From NCBI GenBank assembly GCA_041617635.1, contig JBFJOO010000011.1, forward strand, positions 4,410 to 68,409: a DNA stretch of 64,000 nt. Reading direction: 5' to 3'. The stretch comes from JAABRB01 sp041617635 (GTDB lineage Bacteria > Pseudomonadota > Gammaproteobacteria > Burkholderiales > SG8-39). A model generated the notes under the pieces. That model searched no databases, had not been told where the DNA came from, and saw nothing but the letters and a program-made list of their open reading frames with translations. Positions 43,383-51,808 of the stretch are shown here, one piece after another. The position numbers and the translations under genes are program-made. Position 1 is the first letter of the stretch, and each line of letters opens with the position of its first letter.

Positions 43383-44861
43383 ATGAACGAAGCCGCTGCC
43401 CGCGAGATTGTGCTCGTCCGCGCCGTCGAATCGAGCGAGGCCAGTCGGGCCGTCTGGAGCGACGAGGACCGCGCCTGGGCAGGCCGCGCGGCCGCGGAGG
43501 TGGTCGGCGCCGGCGCGCCCCCGGAGCGTTACATCGCGCGCCGCGCGGCGCTCGCGATCGAGCGCCTGTCCGGCGCCTATCCGGCGATCCGCCGCGCCTT
43601 GCGCGCCGCGACCTGGCGGCCGTGGATCGGCGCAGCCGTCGTTCTCGCCGCGTTCGGGCTGGGCATCGCCGTCGACCGGATCGGCCCGGCGCAGCGCGTG
43701 AACATCCTTGCCTTTCCGCTCATCGTCGTGCTGGCGTGGAACCTCGCGGTGTACGCGGCGATGGTTCTCCAGGGCGGGTGGGGCGCGGTGCAGCGGCGCC
43801 CGGACCGGCTCGGCCCGATCGCCGGTGCAGTGGCGCGTTTTGCCCGGGGGATGCCCGCGGTCTCCGCTGCCGGACGCGATGCGCGGATCAACGGTGCGCT
43901 CGCGGCCTTCGCGCACGACTGGGCACGGGCCGCATCCCGCTTGCATGCGGCGCGGGTGCGCGGCGTGCTGCACCTTGCCGCATTCGCGCTCGCGCTCGGC
44001 GCGATCGCCGGGCTGTACGTCCGGGGACTCGTGCTCGAATACCGCGCCGGGTGGGAAAGCACGTTCCTCGACGCTGATGCGGTGCATGCCCTGCTCAACG
44101 CGATCCTCGTTCCTGCCGCAGCGCTGACCGGCATCGATCTCCCCGATGCAGCGGGCCTGGAAGCGATTCGGTTCGGCGGCGGCGGGAACGGCGAGAACGC
44201 CGCGCCGTGGATCCATCTCTATGCCCTCACCGTGGCGCTCGTCGTCCTGGTGCCGCGCGGACTGCTCGCGCTCGGCACCTGGTGGTCGGCACGCAGGCTC
44301 TCACGGGCGCTGCCGCTGCCCCTCGGCGACGCGTACTTCCAGCGCCTGGCGCGGCAGACCTCCGGCGATGCGGCCCGGATCCGCGTCGTGCCCTACGGCT
44401 ACCAGCTCGCGCCGCAGGCGACCTTGGGTCTCGAGGCGACGCTGCGGCGCGTATTCGGGACGCGGGCCGAGATCACGATCGCTCAGGGTGTGGAGTGGGG
44501 CGCGGAGGAAGGCTTGCCCGAGAGCATGCTCCCGCAGGAGCCGTTTGCGCTCGCGGTTGCGCTCTTCAACCTGGCGGCCACGCCGGAGCCAGAGAATCAC
44601 GGCACGTTCCTCGCGAGCATGCTCGTCGCGCTCGATGGGCACGCGCCGCTCGTCGCAATCGTTGACGAGTCGGCGTTCCGCACGCGGTTTCCGCACATGT
44701 CAGTGCGGATCGCCAAGCGGCGGGACGGCTGGCGGGCGCTCGCCGAAGCGCAGAGCGTCCCGCCGGTATTCGTGGATCTCGAGCATCCGGAACTTCCTGC
44801 GATCGAGGCCGAGCTGAACGCGGCCCTCGACCGCGCGCTAAGGGTCGGCGCGAGCACGTGA
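43383..44861 (+). CDS. DUF2868 domain-containing membrane protein
   Basis: A 492-residue protein with about four membrane segments (WIGAAVVLAAFGLGIAV, ILAFPLIVVLAWNLAVYAAM, LHLAAFALALGAIAGLYV, LYALTVALVVLVPRGLLALG) followed by a cytoplasmic C-terminal half. Function unknown. Its stop overlaps the next start as GTGA, so it is translated with the GTPase; such DUF2868-DUF3482 pairs recur in betaproteobacteria, suggesting a membrane partner of that GTPase. The start could be an ATG 20 codons earlier. Confidence 0.82.
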   Translation: MNEAAAREIVLVRAVESSEASRAVWSDEDRAWAGRAAAEVVGAGAPPERYIARRAALAIERLSGAYPAIRRALRAATWRPWIGAAVVLAAFGLGIAVDRIGPAQRVNILAFPLIVVLAWNLAVYAAMVLQGGWGAVQRRPDRLGPIAGAVARFARGMPAVSAAGRDARINGALAAFAHDWARAASRLHAARVRGVLHLAAFALALGAIAGLYVRGLVLEYRAGWESTFLDADAVHALLNAILVPAAALTGIDLPDAAGLEAIRFGGGGNGENAAPWIHLYALTVALVVLVPRGLLALGTWWSARRLSRALPLPLGDAYFQRLARQTSGDAARIRVVPYGYQLAPQATLGLEATLRRVFGTRAEITIAQGVEWGAEEGLPESMLPQEPFALAVALFNLAATPEPENHGTFLASMLVALDGHAPLVAIVDESAFRTRFPHMSVRIAKRRDGWRALAEAQSVPPVFVDLEHPELPAIEAELNAALDRALRVGAST

Positions 44862-46384
44862 GCGGCCCGGCGCGCATCCACCTGAGCCTCATTTCCCACA
44901 CGAATGTGGGCAAGACGACGCTCGCGCGCACGCTGCTCGGACGCACCGTCGGGGAGATTCGCGACGAACCGCACGTGACGGACGAGCAGGAAGCGCACGC
45001 GATCATCAAGACGCCCGAAGGGGATGTCCTCACGCTCTGGGACACGCCCGGGTTCGGAGACAGCGTGCGGCTCGCGAGGCGCCTCAAGCAGTCGAGCAAT
45101 CCGATCGGCTGGTTCGTCGGCTCGGTCTGGGATCGCTTCCGCGATCGGCCCTTCTGGTCGAGCCAGCAGGCCGTACGCAACGTCCGCGATCATGCCGACG
45201 TCGTGCTCTACCTGGTCAACGCCGCCGAGCATCCCGGAGACGCCGGATATGTCGCGCCGGAGCTTCAGATCCTCGACTGGGTCGGGAAGCCCGCAATCAT
45301 CCTCCTGAACCAGATGGGCGAGCCGCGGCCGCGCGCCCAAGAGGCGGCGGAAGAGGCGCGCTGGCGCACCCACATCGGCGGGCACCGGATCGTGCAGTCG
45401 GTGCTCAGTCTCGATGCGTTCGCCCGCTGCTGGGTGCAGGAGTTCGCGCTGCTTGCCGCGGTGGGCGAGGCCCTTCCGGATGCGAAGCGAGCGGGGTTCG
45501 CGCGCCTCTCCGCGGCCTGGCGCGACCGGCGGATGGCCGCCTTCGAGGCGGCGCTAAGCGAGCTCGCAGCGCAGCTGGCACGGGCGGCGCGCGATCGCGA
45601 GCCGGTAGACGATCGTGGGGTGCGAACCGCGCTGCGTGACGTCGGCGTCGCGCTCGGGATCGGCCGCGAGGGGGCACCGACGGCGAAGGAGCGCGCGATG
45701 ACCGCCCTCGCGATGCGCCTCGATGCCGATGCGCGCGCGACCACCGACCGCCTGATCGAGATCCACGATCTGGAGGGTCACGCCGCAGAGGAGGTGCGCG
45801 CGCGGCTGGCCGGTGACTTCACCGTTCAAACCCGCGCGAGCGAGGGGAAGGCGGCCGTGCTTGGCGGGCTCATGGCCGGGGCGTTGACCGGGCTCAAGGC
45901 GGATCTTGCGACCGGCGGGCTGACTTTCGGGGCGGGGCTGCTGACCGGTGGTGCGCTCGGCGCGCTTGGCGCCGCCGGCATCGCGCGCGGCTATAACCTC
46001 GTCCGTGGCGCCAAGGAGGCGTCGGTCCGCTGGAGCGACGAGTTCCTGGACGGGCTCTTCGCTTCCGCCCTGCTGCATTACCTGGCCGTCGCGCACTACG
46101 GGCGCGGTCGCGGCGAGTGGGCGCGCAGCGAGCATCCCGCATTCTGGAAGGACACGGTGGCCGAGATCGCCATCCAACGCCGCGACGCGCTGCAGATGAT
46201 CTGGGCCGAGCGCGCGAGCGCAGGCGACCCCGGCCCGATGTCCGTGGCGCTGCGTAGCGAGCTCGCGGGTGCCGCCCTCGACCTGCTCGAGCGCCTGTAC
46301 CCCGGGGCACTCGCCCGTGTGACAATGCCCCAGGATGAACAATGTAGTGGGGACAAGGCGAATCGTCGTGGCTCCGCAGGATGA
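44858..46384 (+). CDS. GTPase with DUF3482 domain
   Basis: A 508-residue Era/EngA-like GTPase. The G domain has G1 (SHTNVGKTTL, residues 13-22), G3 (WDTPGFGDS) and a degenerate G4 (LLNQMGE instead of NKxD). The C-terminal half has a glycine-rich hydrophobic hairpin (AVLGGLMAGALTGLKADLA, GALGALGAAGIARG) that could insert in membranes. Cotranscribed with the DUF2868 protein by GTGA overlap. Role unknown. Confidence 0.85.
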   Translation: MSGPARIHLSLISHTNVGKTTLARTLLGRTVGEIRDEPHVTDEQEAHAIIKTPEGDVLTLWDTPGFGDSVRLARRLKQSSNPIGWFVGSVWDRFRDRPFWSSQQAVRNVRDHADVVLYLVNAAEHPGDAGYVAPELQILDWVGKPAIILLNQMGEPRPRAQEAAEEARWRTHIGGHRIVQSVLSLDAFARCWVQEFALLAAVGEALPDAKRAGFARLSAAWRDRRMAAFEAALSELAAQLARAARDREPVDDRGVRTALRDVGVALGIGREGAPTAKERAMTALAMRLDADARATTDRLIEIHDLEGHAAEEVRARLAGDFTVQTRASEGKAAVLGGLMAGALTGLKADLATGGLTFGAGLLTGGALGALGAAGIARGYNLVRGAKEASVRWSDEFLDGLFASALLHYLAVAHYGRGRGEWARSEHPAFWKDTVAEIAIQRRDALQMIWAERASAGDPGPMSVALRSELAGAALDLLERLYPGALARVTMPQDEQCSGDKANRRGSAG

Positions 46385-46853
46385 GCTATTCATGCGCGCC
46401 GCCCTCGTGCTGGCCCAAGGGGCCGCGCGCGAAGGGGAAGTGCCGGTCGGCGCCGTGGTCGTGCGCGACGGTGAGATCGTCGGGCGCGGCGCGAACCGGC
46501 CGATCGCCGAGCATGACCCTGCGGCGCACGCCGAGATCATTGCCTTGCGCGATGCAGGGCGCGCGCTGGGCAATTACCGGCTCACCGGATGCGCGCTTTA
46601 CGTGACCATTGAACCTTGCATGATGTGCGCGGGGGCGATCATGCACGCCCGTATCGCGCGGGTGGTCTATGGGGCGCGCGATCCCAAGACCGGAGTGTGC
46701 GGCAGCATCGTCGATCTGTTCGCCGATCGACGCATCAACCACCATGCCGAGGTGACCGAGGGTGTGCTTGCCGAGGAGAGCGGCGACCTGCTCGCGCGCT
46801 TCTTTGCGGAGCGTCGGCGTGCGGAGCGCAAGACGGGCGATGCCGGCGATTGA
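46335..46853 (+). CDS. tadA: tRNA-specific adenosine deaminase
   Basis: Deaminates A34 to inosine in tRNA-Arg(ACG). The 172-residue deaminase has the zinc site H65-A-E67 and PCMMC (C95, C98), and the C-terminal VVYGARDPKTGVCGSIVDLF. The ATG overlaps the GTPase by 50 bp; a GTG at 46368 (VAPQDELFMRAAL) would shorten that and also fits the family. Overlaps the L,D-transpeptidase by 14 bp. Fragments of this gene are duplicated near 49.1 kb. Confidence 0.95.
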   Translation: MNNVVGTRRIVVAPQDELFMRAALVLAQGAAREGEVPVGAVVVRDGEIVGRGANRPIAEHDPAAHAEIIALRDAGRALGNYRLTGCALYVTIEPCMMCAGAIMHARIARVVYGARDPKTGVCGSIVDLFADRRINHHAEVTEGVLAEESGDLLARFFAERRRAERKTGDAGD

Positions 46854-47322
46854 GATCTCGATTCCCGCGCAGACGCTGGCGCTGCGCGACGACGCCGGTG
46901 GGGTCGTGCGCGAGTACGCGGTGTCGACCGCGCGCAACGGCCCTGGTGAGCGCGAGGGGAGCTTCTGCACGCCCCGCGGGAGGCATATCGTCCGCGCCAA
47001 GATCGGTGGCGGTGCTGCGGCGAACACCGTCTTCGTCGGGCGTCGGCCGACGGGCGAGATCTATACCCCGGAGCTCGGCGAGCGCTTCCCGGAACGTGAC
47101 TGGATCCTCACGCGCATCCTCTGGCTGTCAGGCTGCGAGCCTGCGTTCAATCGACTGGGAGCGGTCGATACGATGCGCCGCTTCATCTACATCCACGGCA
47201 GCCCCGACTCGTTCGCGATGGGCAGGCCCGGATCGTTCGGCTGCATTCGAATGCGCAATGCGGACATCATCGAGCTTTACGACCGCGTGGCGGCCGGCAC
47301 GCCGGTGAAGATCCTGGCCTAG
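46840..47322 (+). CDS. L,D-transpeptidase (YkuD domain)
   Basis: A 160-residue protein formed almost wholly of a YkuD catalytic domain, the fold that cross-links peptidoglycan at diaminopimelate or anchors lipoprotein. The active site is H119 in YIHG and C135 in GSFGCIRM. No signal peptide is visible from the ATG (MPAIEISIPAQTL), as in the short family that follows tadA in many betaproteobacteria; its cellular site is therefore unclear. The last 40 bp recur in the remnant at 49.2 kb. Confidence 0.85.
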   Translation: MPAIEISIPAQTLALRDDAGGVVREYAVSTARNGPGEREGSFCTPRGRHIVRAKIGGGAAANTVFVGRRPTGEIYTPELGERFPERDWILTRILWLSGCEPAFNRLGAVDTMRRFIYIHGSPDSFAMGRPGSFGCIRMRNADIIELYDRVAAGTPVKILA

Positions 47323-47366
47323 GGTGCCGGGGCGGCTCCCGGGACAGGGCGCACCAGGCAAGTGCG

Positions 47367-48017
47367 CTACTCTTCCGGCGTCGCGAGCACGTAGTCGACG
47401 GTGAAGACGTCGAGAAACACGTCCTGCCAACGCTCGCCGGCCAGAAGCTTGCGCAGCGGCGTGCTGGCGTTGCCCTCGCCGATCGCGCAGTCGACGAGCA
47501 GCAGGTAGCGCTGCTCGCCCGGCCCGCCGCCGTAGATCTTGCGTTCGGAGGTCTCGATTCCAGAAATGGCGCTGTCGATTTCGTAGAGGCGCGCGCGAGC
47601 GACGCCCCGCAGGGCGGCGGCACGTTCGACGAGCATCCCATCGGGCGCATCGGCGTTGAAGCGTACCGACACCAGGCAGGGGGCGGCAAAGAGATCGCTT
47701 TGGCCGTGCGCGATGATCCGCCGGTATATGTTGCGCACCGGGTCGCGAAAGTGGGGCAGGGATGCGCGCGTCCAATCGGTCGGCGCGTTGAGCCGAGCCA
47801 GATAGTCGGGGCTCGCGAGCACCGCGGGATCGCGCGTCTCGTACATCATGAGGAAGTAGTCGTTCGTCCCGTGGCCCAGGTAGCGCTGGCCGGCCAGAAA
47901 GCCCGGGATCGAGACGCGCTCGGGCATGTGCTCGCTGTTGTGCCACTGGCGGAACCGGTCGAGGTAGCCCGCTCCGATCCGCGCCCAGAACGCCATCAGG
48001 CCGCTGCCTTCGCGCAT
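47367..48017 (-). CDS. Uncharacterised protein, dimeric alpha/beta-barrel-like
   Basis: A 216-residue soluble protein. RFRQWHNSEHMPERVSIPGFLAGQRY and the repeat-like second half (LYEIDSAISG ... RYLLLVDCAI) suggest two ferredoxin-like EthD or DUF4286-type modules, but I cannot name it. The start could be MREGSGL or MAFWARI seven codons later. It follows the atypical epimerase gene by 11 bp on the same strand, so both likely act together. Confidence 0.65.
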   Translation of the reverse strand: MREGSGLMAFWARIGAGYLDRFRQWHNSEHMPERVSIPGFLAGQRYLGHGTNDYFLMMYETRDPAVLASPDYLARLNAPTDWTRASLPHFRDPVRNIYRRIIAHGQSDLFAAPCLVSVRFNADAPDGMLVERAAALRGVARARLYEIDSAISGIETSERKIYGGGPGEQRYLLLVDCAIGEGNASTPLRKLLAGERWQDVFLDVFTVDYVLATPEE

Positions 48018-48028
48018 TCGCCCCCCGA

Positions 48029-49069
48029 TCAGAAGCGGCCGTCGCGGACTTCGAAGCGCGTCGGCTTTTCGTGAATCGGCATGCGGCGGCCGACCCAGTC
48101 TGCGGTCCACTCGATCATTTTGCCGAGCGGAACGGTCGGGTAGCCGAAGAGCCGCTGCGCGGCGAGCGTGTTGTTGACCCACCCGTCGGGCGCTTCGACG
48201 CCGTCGAGGACCGGCTCGACGCCGAAACGCCTGCCGAACTCCTGGGCCAGCATCCGCACGCTCGCCAGCTCGGGGCCGCCGATGTTGAGCGGGCTTGCCG
48301 GCGTCGTGCAGTGAAGCAGCGAGCGCAGGATTTGCGAGCTCGCGTCCCCCTGCCAGATCAGGCTCGCGTGACCCGTGGCAAGCGGCACGGGCTCCCGATT
48401 CACGACCCAGCGGGCGATGTCGTGCAGGACGCCGTAGCGCATGTCGATCGCGTAATTGAGCCGCATCAGCCGCCCCGGCGTGCCGTACCGATGGCTGTGG
48501 TAGCGGAACATGCGCTCGCGCCCGACGCACGAATTGGCGTAGTCGCCGACCGGCTGCGGCTCGATGCTCTCATCCCAGCCACCGCTCAGCACCGAACCGA
48601 ACGGATACACGCACAGGGTCGAGAACACGACGATGCGCGAGGCGCGGTAGCGCTCCGCCACCAGCGCGGGGACCTTGGTGTTCATCGCCCAGGCAAACGA
48701 CTGGTCGGCCTCGGTGCCGAATTTCTTGCCCGCCATGTAGACGACGTTCGACACGTCGGGCAGCTTCGCCACCTGGTCGCGCTCGAGCAGGTCGCAGGCG
48801 ACGGTCTCCACGCCGGCGGCCTCGAGCCGGCGCCGCACCGTCGCGTCGCTGAATCGCGCGACGCCGATGACCCGCTTCTTCGGTGCCGCCCGTTTCGCCA
48901 GCCGCGCGAGCGTCGGACCGACCTTGCCGCCGACGCCCAGCACGGCGAGATCGCCCTCGAGCCGCGCCATGTCGTCGACGAGCGCCTGGCTCGGACGCGA
49001 CAGCAGCTCCTCGAGCGCTTCGACGTCCTCGATGCGCTCGGGCAGGTTCTCGAATGTCAATACGTCCAC
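48029..49069 (-). CDS. NAD(P)-dependent epimerase/dehydratase-like protein, atypical active site
   Basis: A 346-residue extended short-chain-dehydrogenase fold. The N-terminal helix-rich extension (about 1-40) precedes the Rossmann loop VLGVGGKVGPTLA (43-55), then VVYMAGKKFG, VVFSTLCVYPFGS and NIGGPELASVRMLAQEF. The usual YxxxK is missing: the matching place reads YANSCVGRE, with cysteine for lysine. It may bind cofactor without classic catalysis, or use other residues. Operon with the downstream barrel protein. Confidence 0.72.
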   Translation of the reverse strand: MDVLTFENLPERIEDVEALEELLSRPSQALVDDMARLEGDLAVLGVGGKVGPTLARLAKRAAPKKRVIGVARFSDATVRRRLEAAGVETVACDLLERDQVAKLPDVSNVVYMAGKKFGTEADQSFAWAMNTKVPALVAERYRASRIVVFSTLCVYPFGSVLSGGWDESIEPQPVGDYANSCVGRERMFRYHSHRYGTPGRLMRLNYAIDMRYGVLHDIARWVVNREPVPLATGHASLIWQGDASSQILRSLLHCTTPASPLNIGGPELASVRMLAQEFGRRFGVEPVLDGVEAPDGWVNNTLAAQRLFGYPTVPLGKMIEWTADWVGRRMPIHEKPTRFEVRDGRF

Positions 49070-49134
49070 GCTTCTCCTCCGTCGGATATCGAATTGCGCC
49101 TGGGATCACTATGCGCCCCGCTATTATCCCGTAG

Positions 49135-49251
49135 CGGGCGGACTATGCGGTGTGCGATCCCAAGACCGGCGCCTTCGAGAGCATCGTTGATCCGTTCGTC
49201 GCCCTGCTGCATGGCGGCCGGCACGCCGGTGAAGAGTTACTGGCCTAGGGT
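49135..49251 (+). pseudogene. Mosaic remnant of tadA and L,D-transpeptidase
   Basis: Positions 49135-49201 match the tadA 3' region (46659-46725) at 53 of 67 bases without gaps, keeping DPKTG and SIVD in translation. Positions 49212-49235 are identical (24 of 24) to the end of the L,D-transpeptidase gene, and 49240-49251 (CTGGCCTAGGGT) match its stop region. About 560 bp between the two parts of the intact locus are missing. The reading ends at a TAG and has no start. The complement of its CTAG supplies the stop of the lipoprotein gene. Confidence 0.7.
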
Positions 49252-50738
49252 TTCGCGCTCCCGAGTACGCGGATTTGCATTTTCCCGACCCAGCCAGCAA
49301 GCGCCACGAGGTCGGCGACATTCTCTCCGTAGACGAGCTTGATGTGGGTCGCATCGGCCGGCAGCTGGTCGAACGTCGTGTCGACCGCCACCCATCCATC
49401 GCCCACCCAGCTTTCGTTCCAGGCGTGGAACAGAAACCCGCCGTGCTCCTCCGAGTACACCACGCCGTTCACCACGCGCGTCGGTATTCCAAGCGATCGC
49501 GCGAGCGCGGCATAGAGAAAGGCGTGCCCCTGGCACTCCGCGGAGCGCGTGCGGAGCACATCGAGGGCCGAGAATGCGTCCGCCGCCTCCTTGCGGATGT
49601 TGGAGCGCATCCAAGCCATCAGCGCGTCGACCTGACGCGCGGGCTCCGCGCGGCTGTCGGCTATTTCGCGTGCCAGTGTTCGAACTCGCGTATCGTCGGC
49701 GGGAACGGCGAGTGAATCCCGAAGAGCGTCCCGCAACACGGCGGGATCGCGGGGTGCCGACCACTTCGGCTCGGCGCGGATCTCGCAAAGCAGCGCCTCT
49801 CCAGAGCGCTGACATCGCTGCCGCGCGTCGCTCGCGACCGTCGTCAGGGCCGGGTTTCCGGAGAGTGACGCATAGAGCCTCCGCAATCCGCGGGGATCTT
49901 CGATCGCTGCGTCCGGCTTAGCCAGGCTGAACCCGATGATCGCCTCGTCCTTGTTGAGCGCCGTCGTCGCGATAAAGCTTTTCGCGCGCTCCTCTGTGGA
50001 GATCGCGGAGATGATCACCCCACCCAATCCGAGCTCGAGCAACGGCAGGCCCCGATCCGAGAACCAGGTGGTGCTTTCGAGGCCGAGGAAGCCGCTCGAG
50101 ACGCGGTAGGCAGGCTCCACGAAGAACTCGCTTCGCTCGTAGGCCACGACTTCCTGCTCGGCCGGAGTGACGGACTGCGTCTGTCCGCTGAATACCAGGT
50201 AGCGATGCTTCGCGCCGATCCGCAGCCCGCGGTGGACAGGAATCAGCGATACGGCGCTGGCCGGATAGACGGGGCCTTCGAGCTCCAAGGAGAGGCGACT
50301 CGTGCGCCCGGCATTTTCGATTCTTGCGGTGAGCAGGCCCGCCGCGACTTCGCCCTCGAGCGCGAGGTGGCTGCCGTCGATATCGTATTGATGCTCGAAC
50401 CATTCGAGCGTCAGATCCTCTCGAACCCGGTCGATCGATTCGAGCGCGATGCGCTTGTCGAAACCCAGCATGCGGATGCGCAGCAGGCTCCGCGATCGGA
50501 TCTCGTAGGTGCCCGCCCGCCCTGCGCTGGGTGTCATCTGTACGTGCGCGTAGCCGACTTTCTCCCCGTTGAAGATGATGCCGGTCCAGTACTCGGCGTA
50601 GGGCCAGTCCGCGAGCGCGTACTGCGGGGGCGTGGCGGGCGGGGCGCCGGCGTCCTTGAAATAAAGGCTCGTGCAGCCGGGCAGGGCGCACAGAAACGCG
50701 GCGGCGTAGGCTAGGCTGCGGATCGCGCTCGGCAACAC
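49245..50738 (-). CDS. Lipoprotein with transglutaminase-like domain
   Basis: A 497-residue predicted lipoprotein: GTG start after GAGG, hydrophobic signal and lipobox LPGC (about residue 20). A beta-rich middle follows, then a transglutaminase/cysteine-protease-like core with Cys in RSAECQGHAFLYAALARSLG, His in FHAWNESWV and Asp in WVAVDTTFDQ. Substrate is unknown; such cores act in protein cross-linking or proteolysis. Only 17 bp after mtnA, so probably cotranscribed. Confidence 0.8.
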   Translation of the reverse strand: MLPSAIRSLAYAAAFLCALPGCTSLYFKDAGAPPATPPQYALADWPYAEYWTGIIFNGEKVGYAHVQMTPSAGRAGTYEIRSRSLLRIRMLGFDKRIALESIDRVREDLTLEWFEHQYDIDGSHLALEGEVAAGLLTARIENAGRTSRLSLELEGPVYPASAVSLIPVHRGLRIGAKHRYLVFSGQTQSVTPAEQEVVAYERSEFFVEPAYRVSSGFLGLESTTWFSDRGLPLLELGLGGVIISAISTEERAKSFIATTALNKDEAIIGFSLAKPDAAIEDPRGLRRLYASLSGNPALTTVASDARQRCQRSGEALLCEIRAEPKWSAPRDPAVLRDALRDSLAVPADDTRVRTLAREIADSRAEPARQVDALMAWMRSNIRKEAADAFSALDVLRTRSAECQGHAFLYAALARSLGIPTRVVNGVVYSEEHGGFLFHAWNESWVGDGWVAVDTTFDQLPADATHIKLVYGENVADLVALAGWVGKMQIRVLGSAKP

Positions 50739-50755
50739 GCGCTGCCTCGGCGGTG

Positions 50756-51808
50756 CTAGTCGAACAGCGCGCGCAACGCGTCCCGCGTGGGTGCACGCAC
50801 CACGCCGCGCTCGGTGATGAGAGCCGTCACCAGTGACGCAGGTGTGACGTCGAATGCCGGATTGACGACCGTGACGCCTTCCGGTGCCCACTGCTCGCCC
50901 CGAAAGCCCATCACCTCGGAGGGGTCGCGTTCTTCGATCGGGATGCGGGATCCGTCAGGAATCGCGCGATCGACCGTCGAAAGCGGCGCCGCGACATAGA
51001 ACGGAATGTTGTGCCGGGCCGCGAGCACCGCGAGCGGGTAGGTGCCGATCTTGTTCGCCACGTCGCCGTTCGCCGCGACCCGGTCGGCCCCCACGATGAC
51101 CACGTCGATTTTGCCCTGAACCATGAGATACCCGGCCATGCCGTCTGTGACCAGCGTGACGGGGATGCGTTCCTGGAGCAATTCCCAAGCGGTAAGCCGG
51201 GCTCCTTGCAGGAACGGCCGGGTCTCGTTCGCGATTACCGACACGCGCTTTCCGGCATCACGCGCCGACCGGACGACGCCGAGCGCAGTCCCATGTCCCG
51301 CGGTCGCGAGCGCGCCTGCGTTGCAGTGGGTCATGATCCGCGCGCCATCGGCAACCAGCTCCGCCCCATGGCGACCCATGGTGCGGTTGATCGCGAGGTC
51401 CTCGGCGAAGATTCCCTCTGCTTCGCTGACGAGTGCAGCGGCGATCGCCCTGCCATCCTGATCACGGACAGCGGCGTGCACCGCCTGCATCCGTGCCAGC
51501 GCCCAGAACAGGTTCACCGCCGTCGGTCGGCTGGCGCGCAGCGCTGTGAATGCGCGCTCGAATGCCGCGTTTCGGACCGGCTCCTTAGCATCTCGCACGC
51601 ACAAGGCTTCGAGTGCGATACCGAAAGCCGCGGCGCAGCCGATGGCCGGCGCACCGCGCACCACCATCGCTCTGATGGCGGCAGCGGTTTCCGCCGCGTT
51701 CGCGCAGGCGACGTACTCGAAGGCCTGCGGCAATCGCCGCTGGTCGATCAGCTCGAGCCGGTCACCGCGCCAGCGCAGCGTCTCGACGGAGCCGGCTGGC
51801 GCGTTCAT
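50756..51808 (-). CDS. mtnA: S-methyl-5-thioribose-1-phosphate isomerase
   Basis: Isomerises methylthioribose 1-phosphate to methylthioribulose 1-phosphate; relatives also accept 5-deoxyribose 1-phosphate. The 350-residue eIF2B-like protein has VVRGAPAIGCAAAFGIAL, the catalytic cysteine in MTHCNAGALATAGHGTALG, ANETRPFLQGARLTAWEL and the acid in GADRVAANGDVANKIGTY. Its ATG shares one base with the stop of the upstream aldolase-dehydrogenase gene (TGATG), so the two are coupled. No mtnB, mtnC or mtnD is nearby. Confidence 0.94.
   Translation of the reverse strand: MNAPAGSVETLRWRGDRLELIDQRRLPQAFEYVACANAAETAAAIRAMVVRGAPAIGCAAAFGIALEALCVRDAKEPVRNAAFERAFTALRASRPTAVNLFWALARMQAVHAAVRDQDGRAIAAALVSEAEGIFAEDLAINRTMGRHGAELVADGARIMTHCNAGALATAGHGTALGVVRSARDAGKRVSVIANETRPFLQGARLTAWELLQERIPVTLVTDGMAGYLMVQGKIDVVIVGADRVAANGDVANKIGTYPLAVLAARHNIPFYVAAPLSTVDRAIPDGSRIPIEERDPSEVMGFRGEQWAPEGVTVVNPAFDVTPASLVTALITERGVVRAPTRDALRALFD

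Noticed and set aside
49117..49138. Inverted repeat CCCGCTA/TAGCGGG as a third ppsR/ppsA-type operator
   Set aside because: Spacer length and register differ, and it abuts the remnant, so similarity is probably just GC-rich -10 context.
49135..49251. Short intact gene ending at the TAG in the tadA-like fragment
   Set aside because: No start codon with a ribosome site, missing the zinc-site half of TadA, and a fused unrelated end; better read as a remnant.
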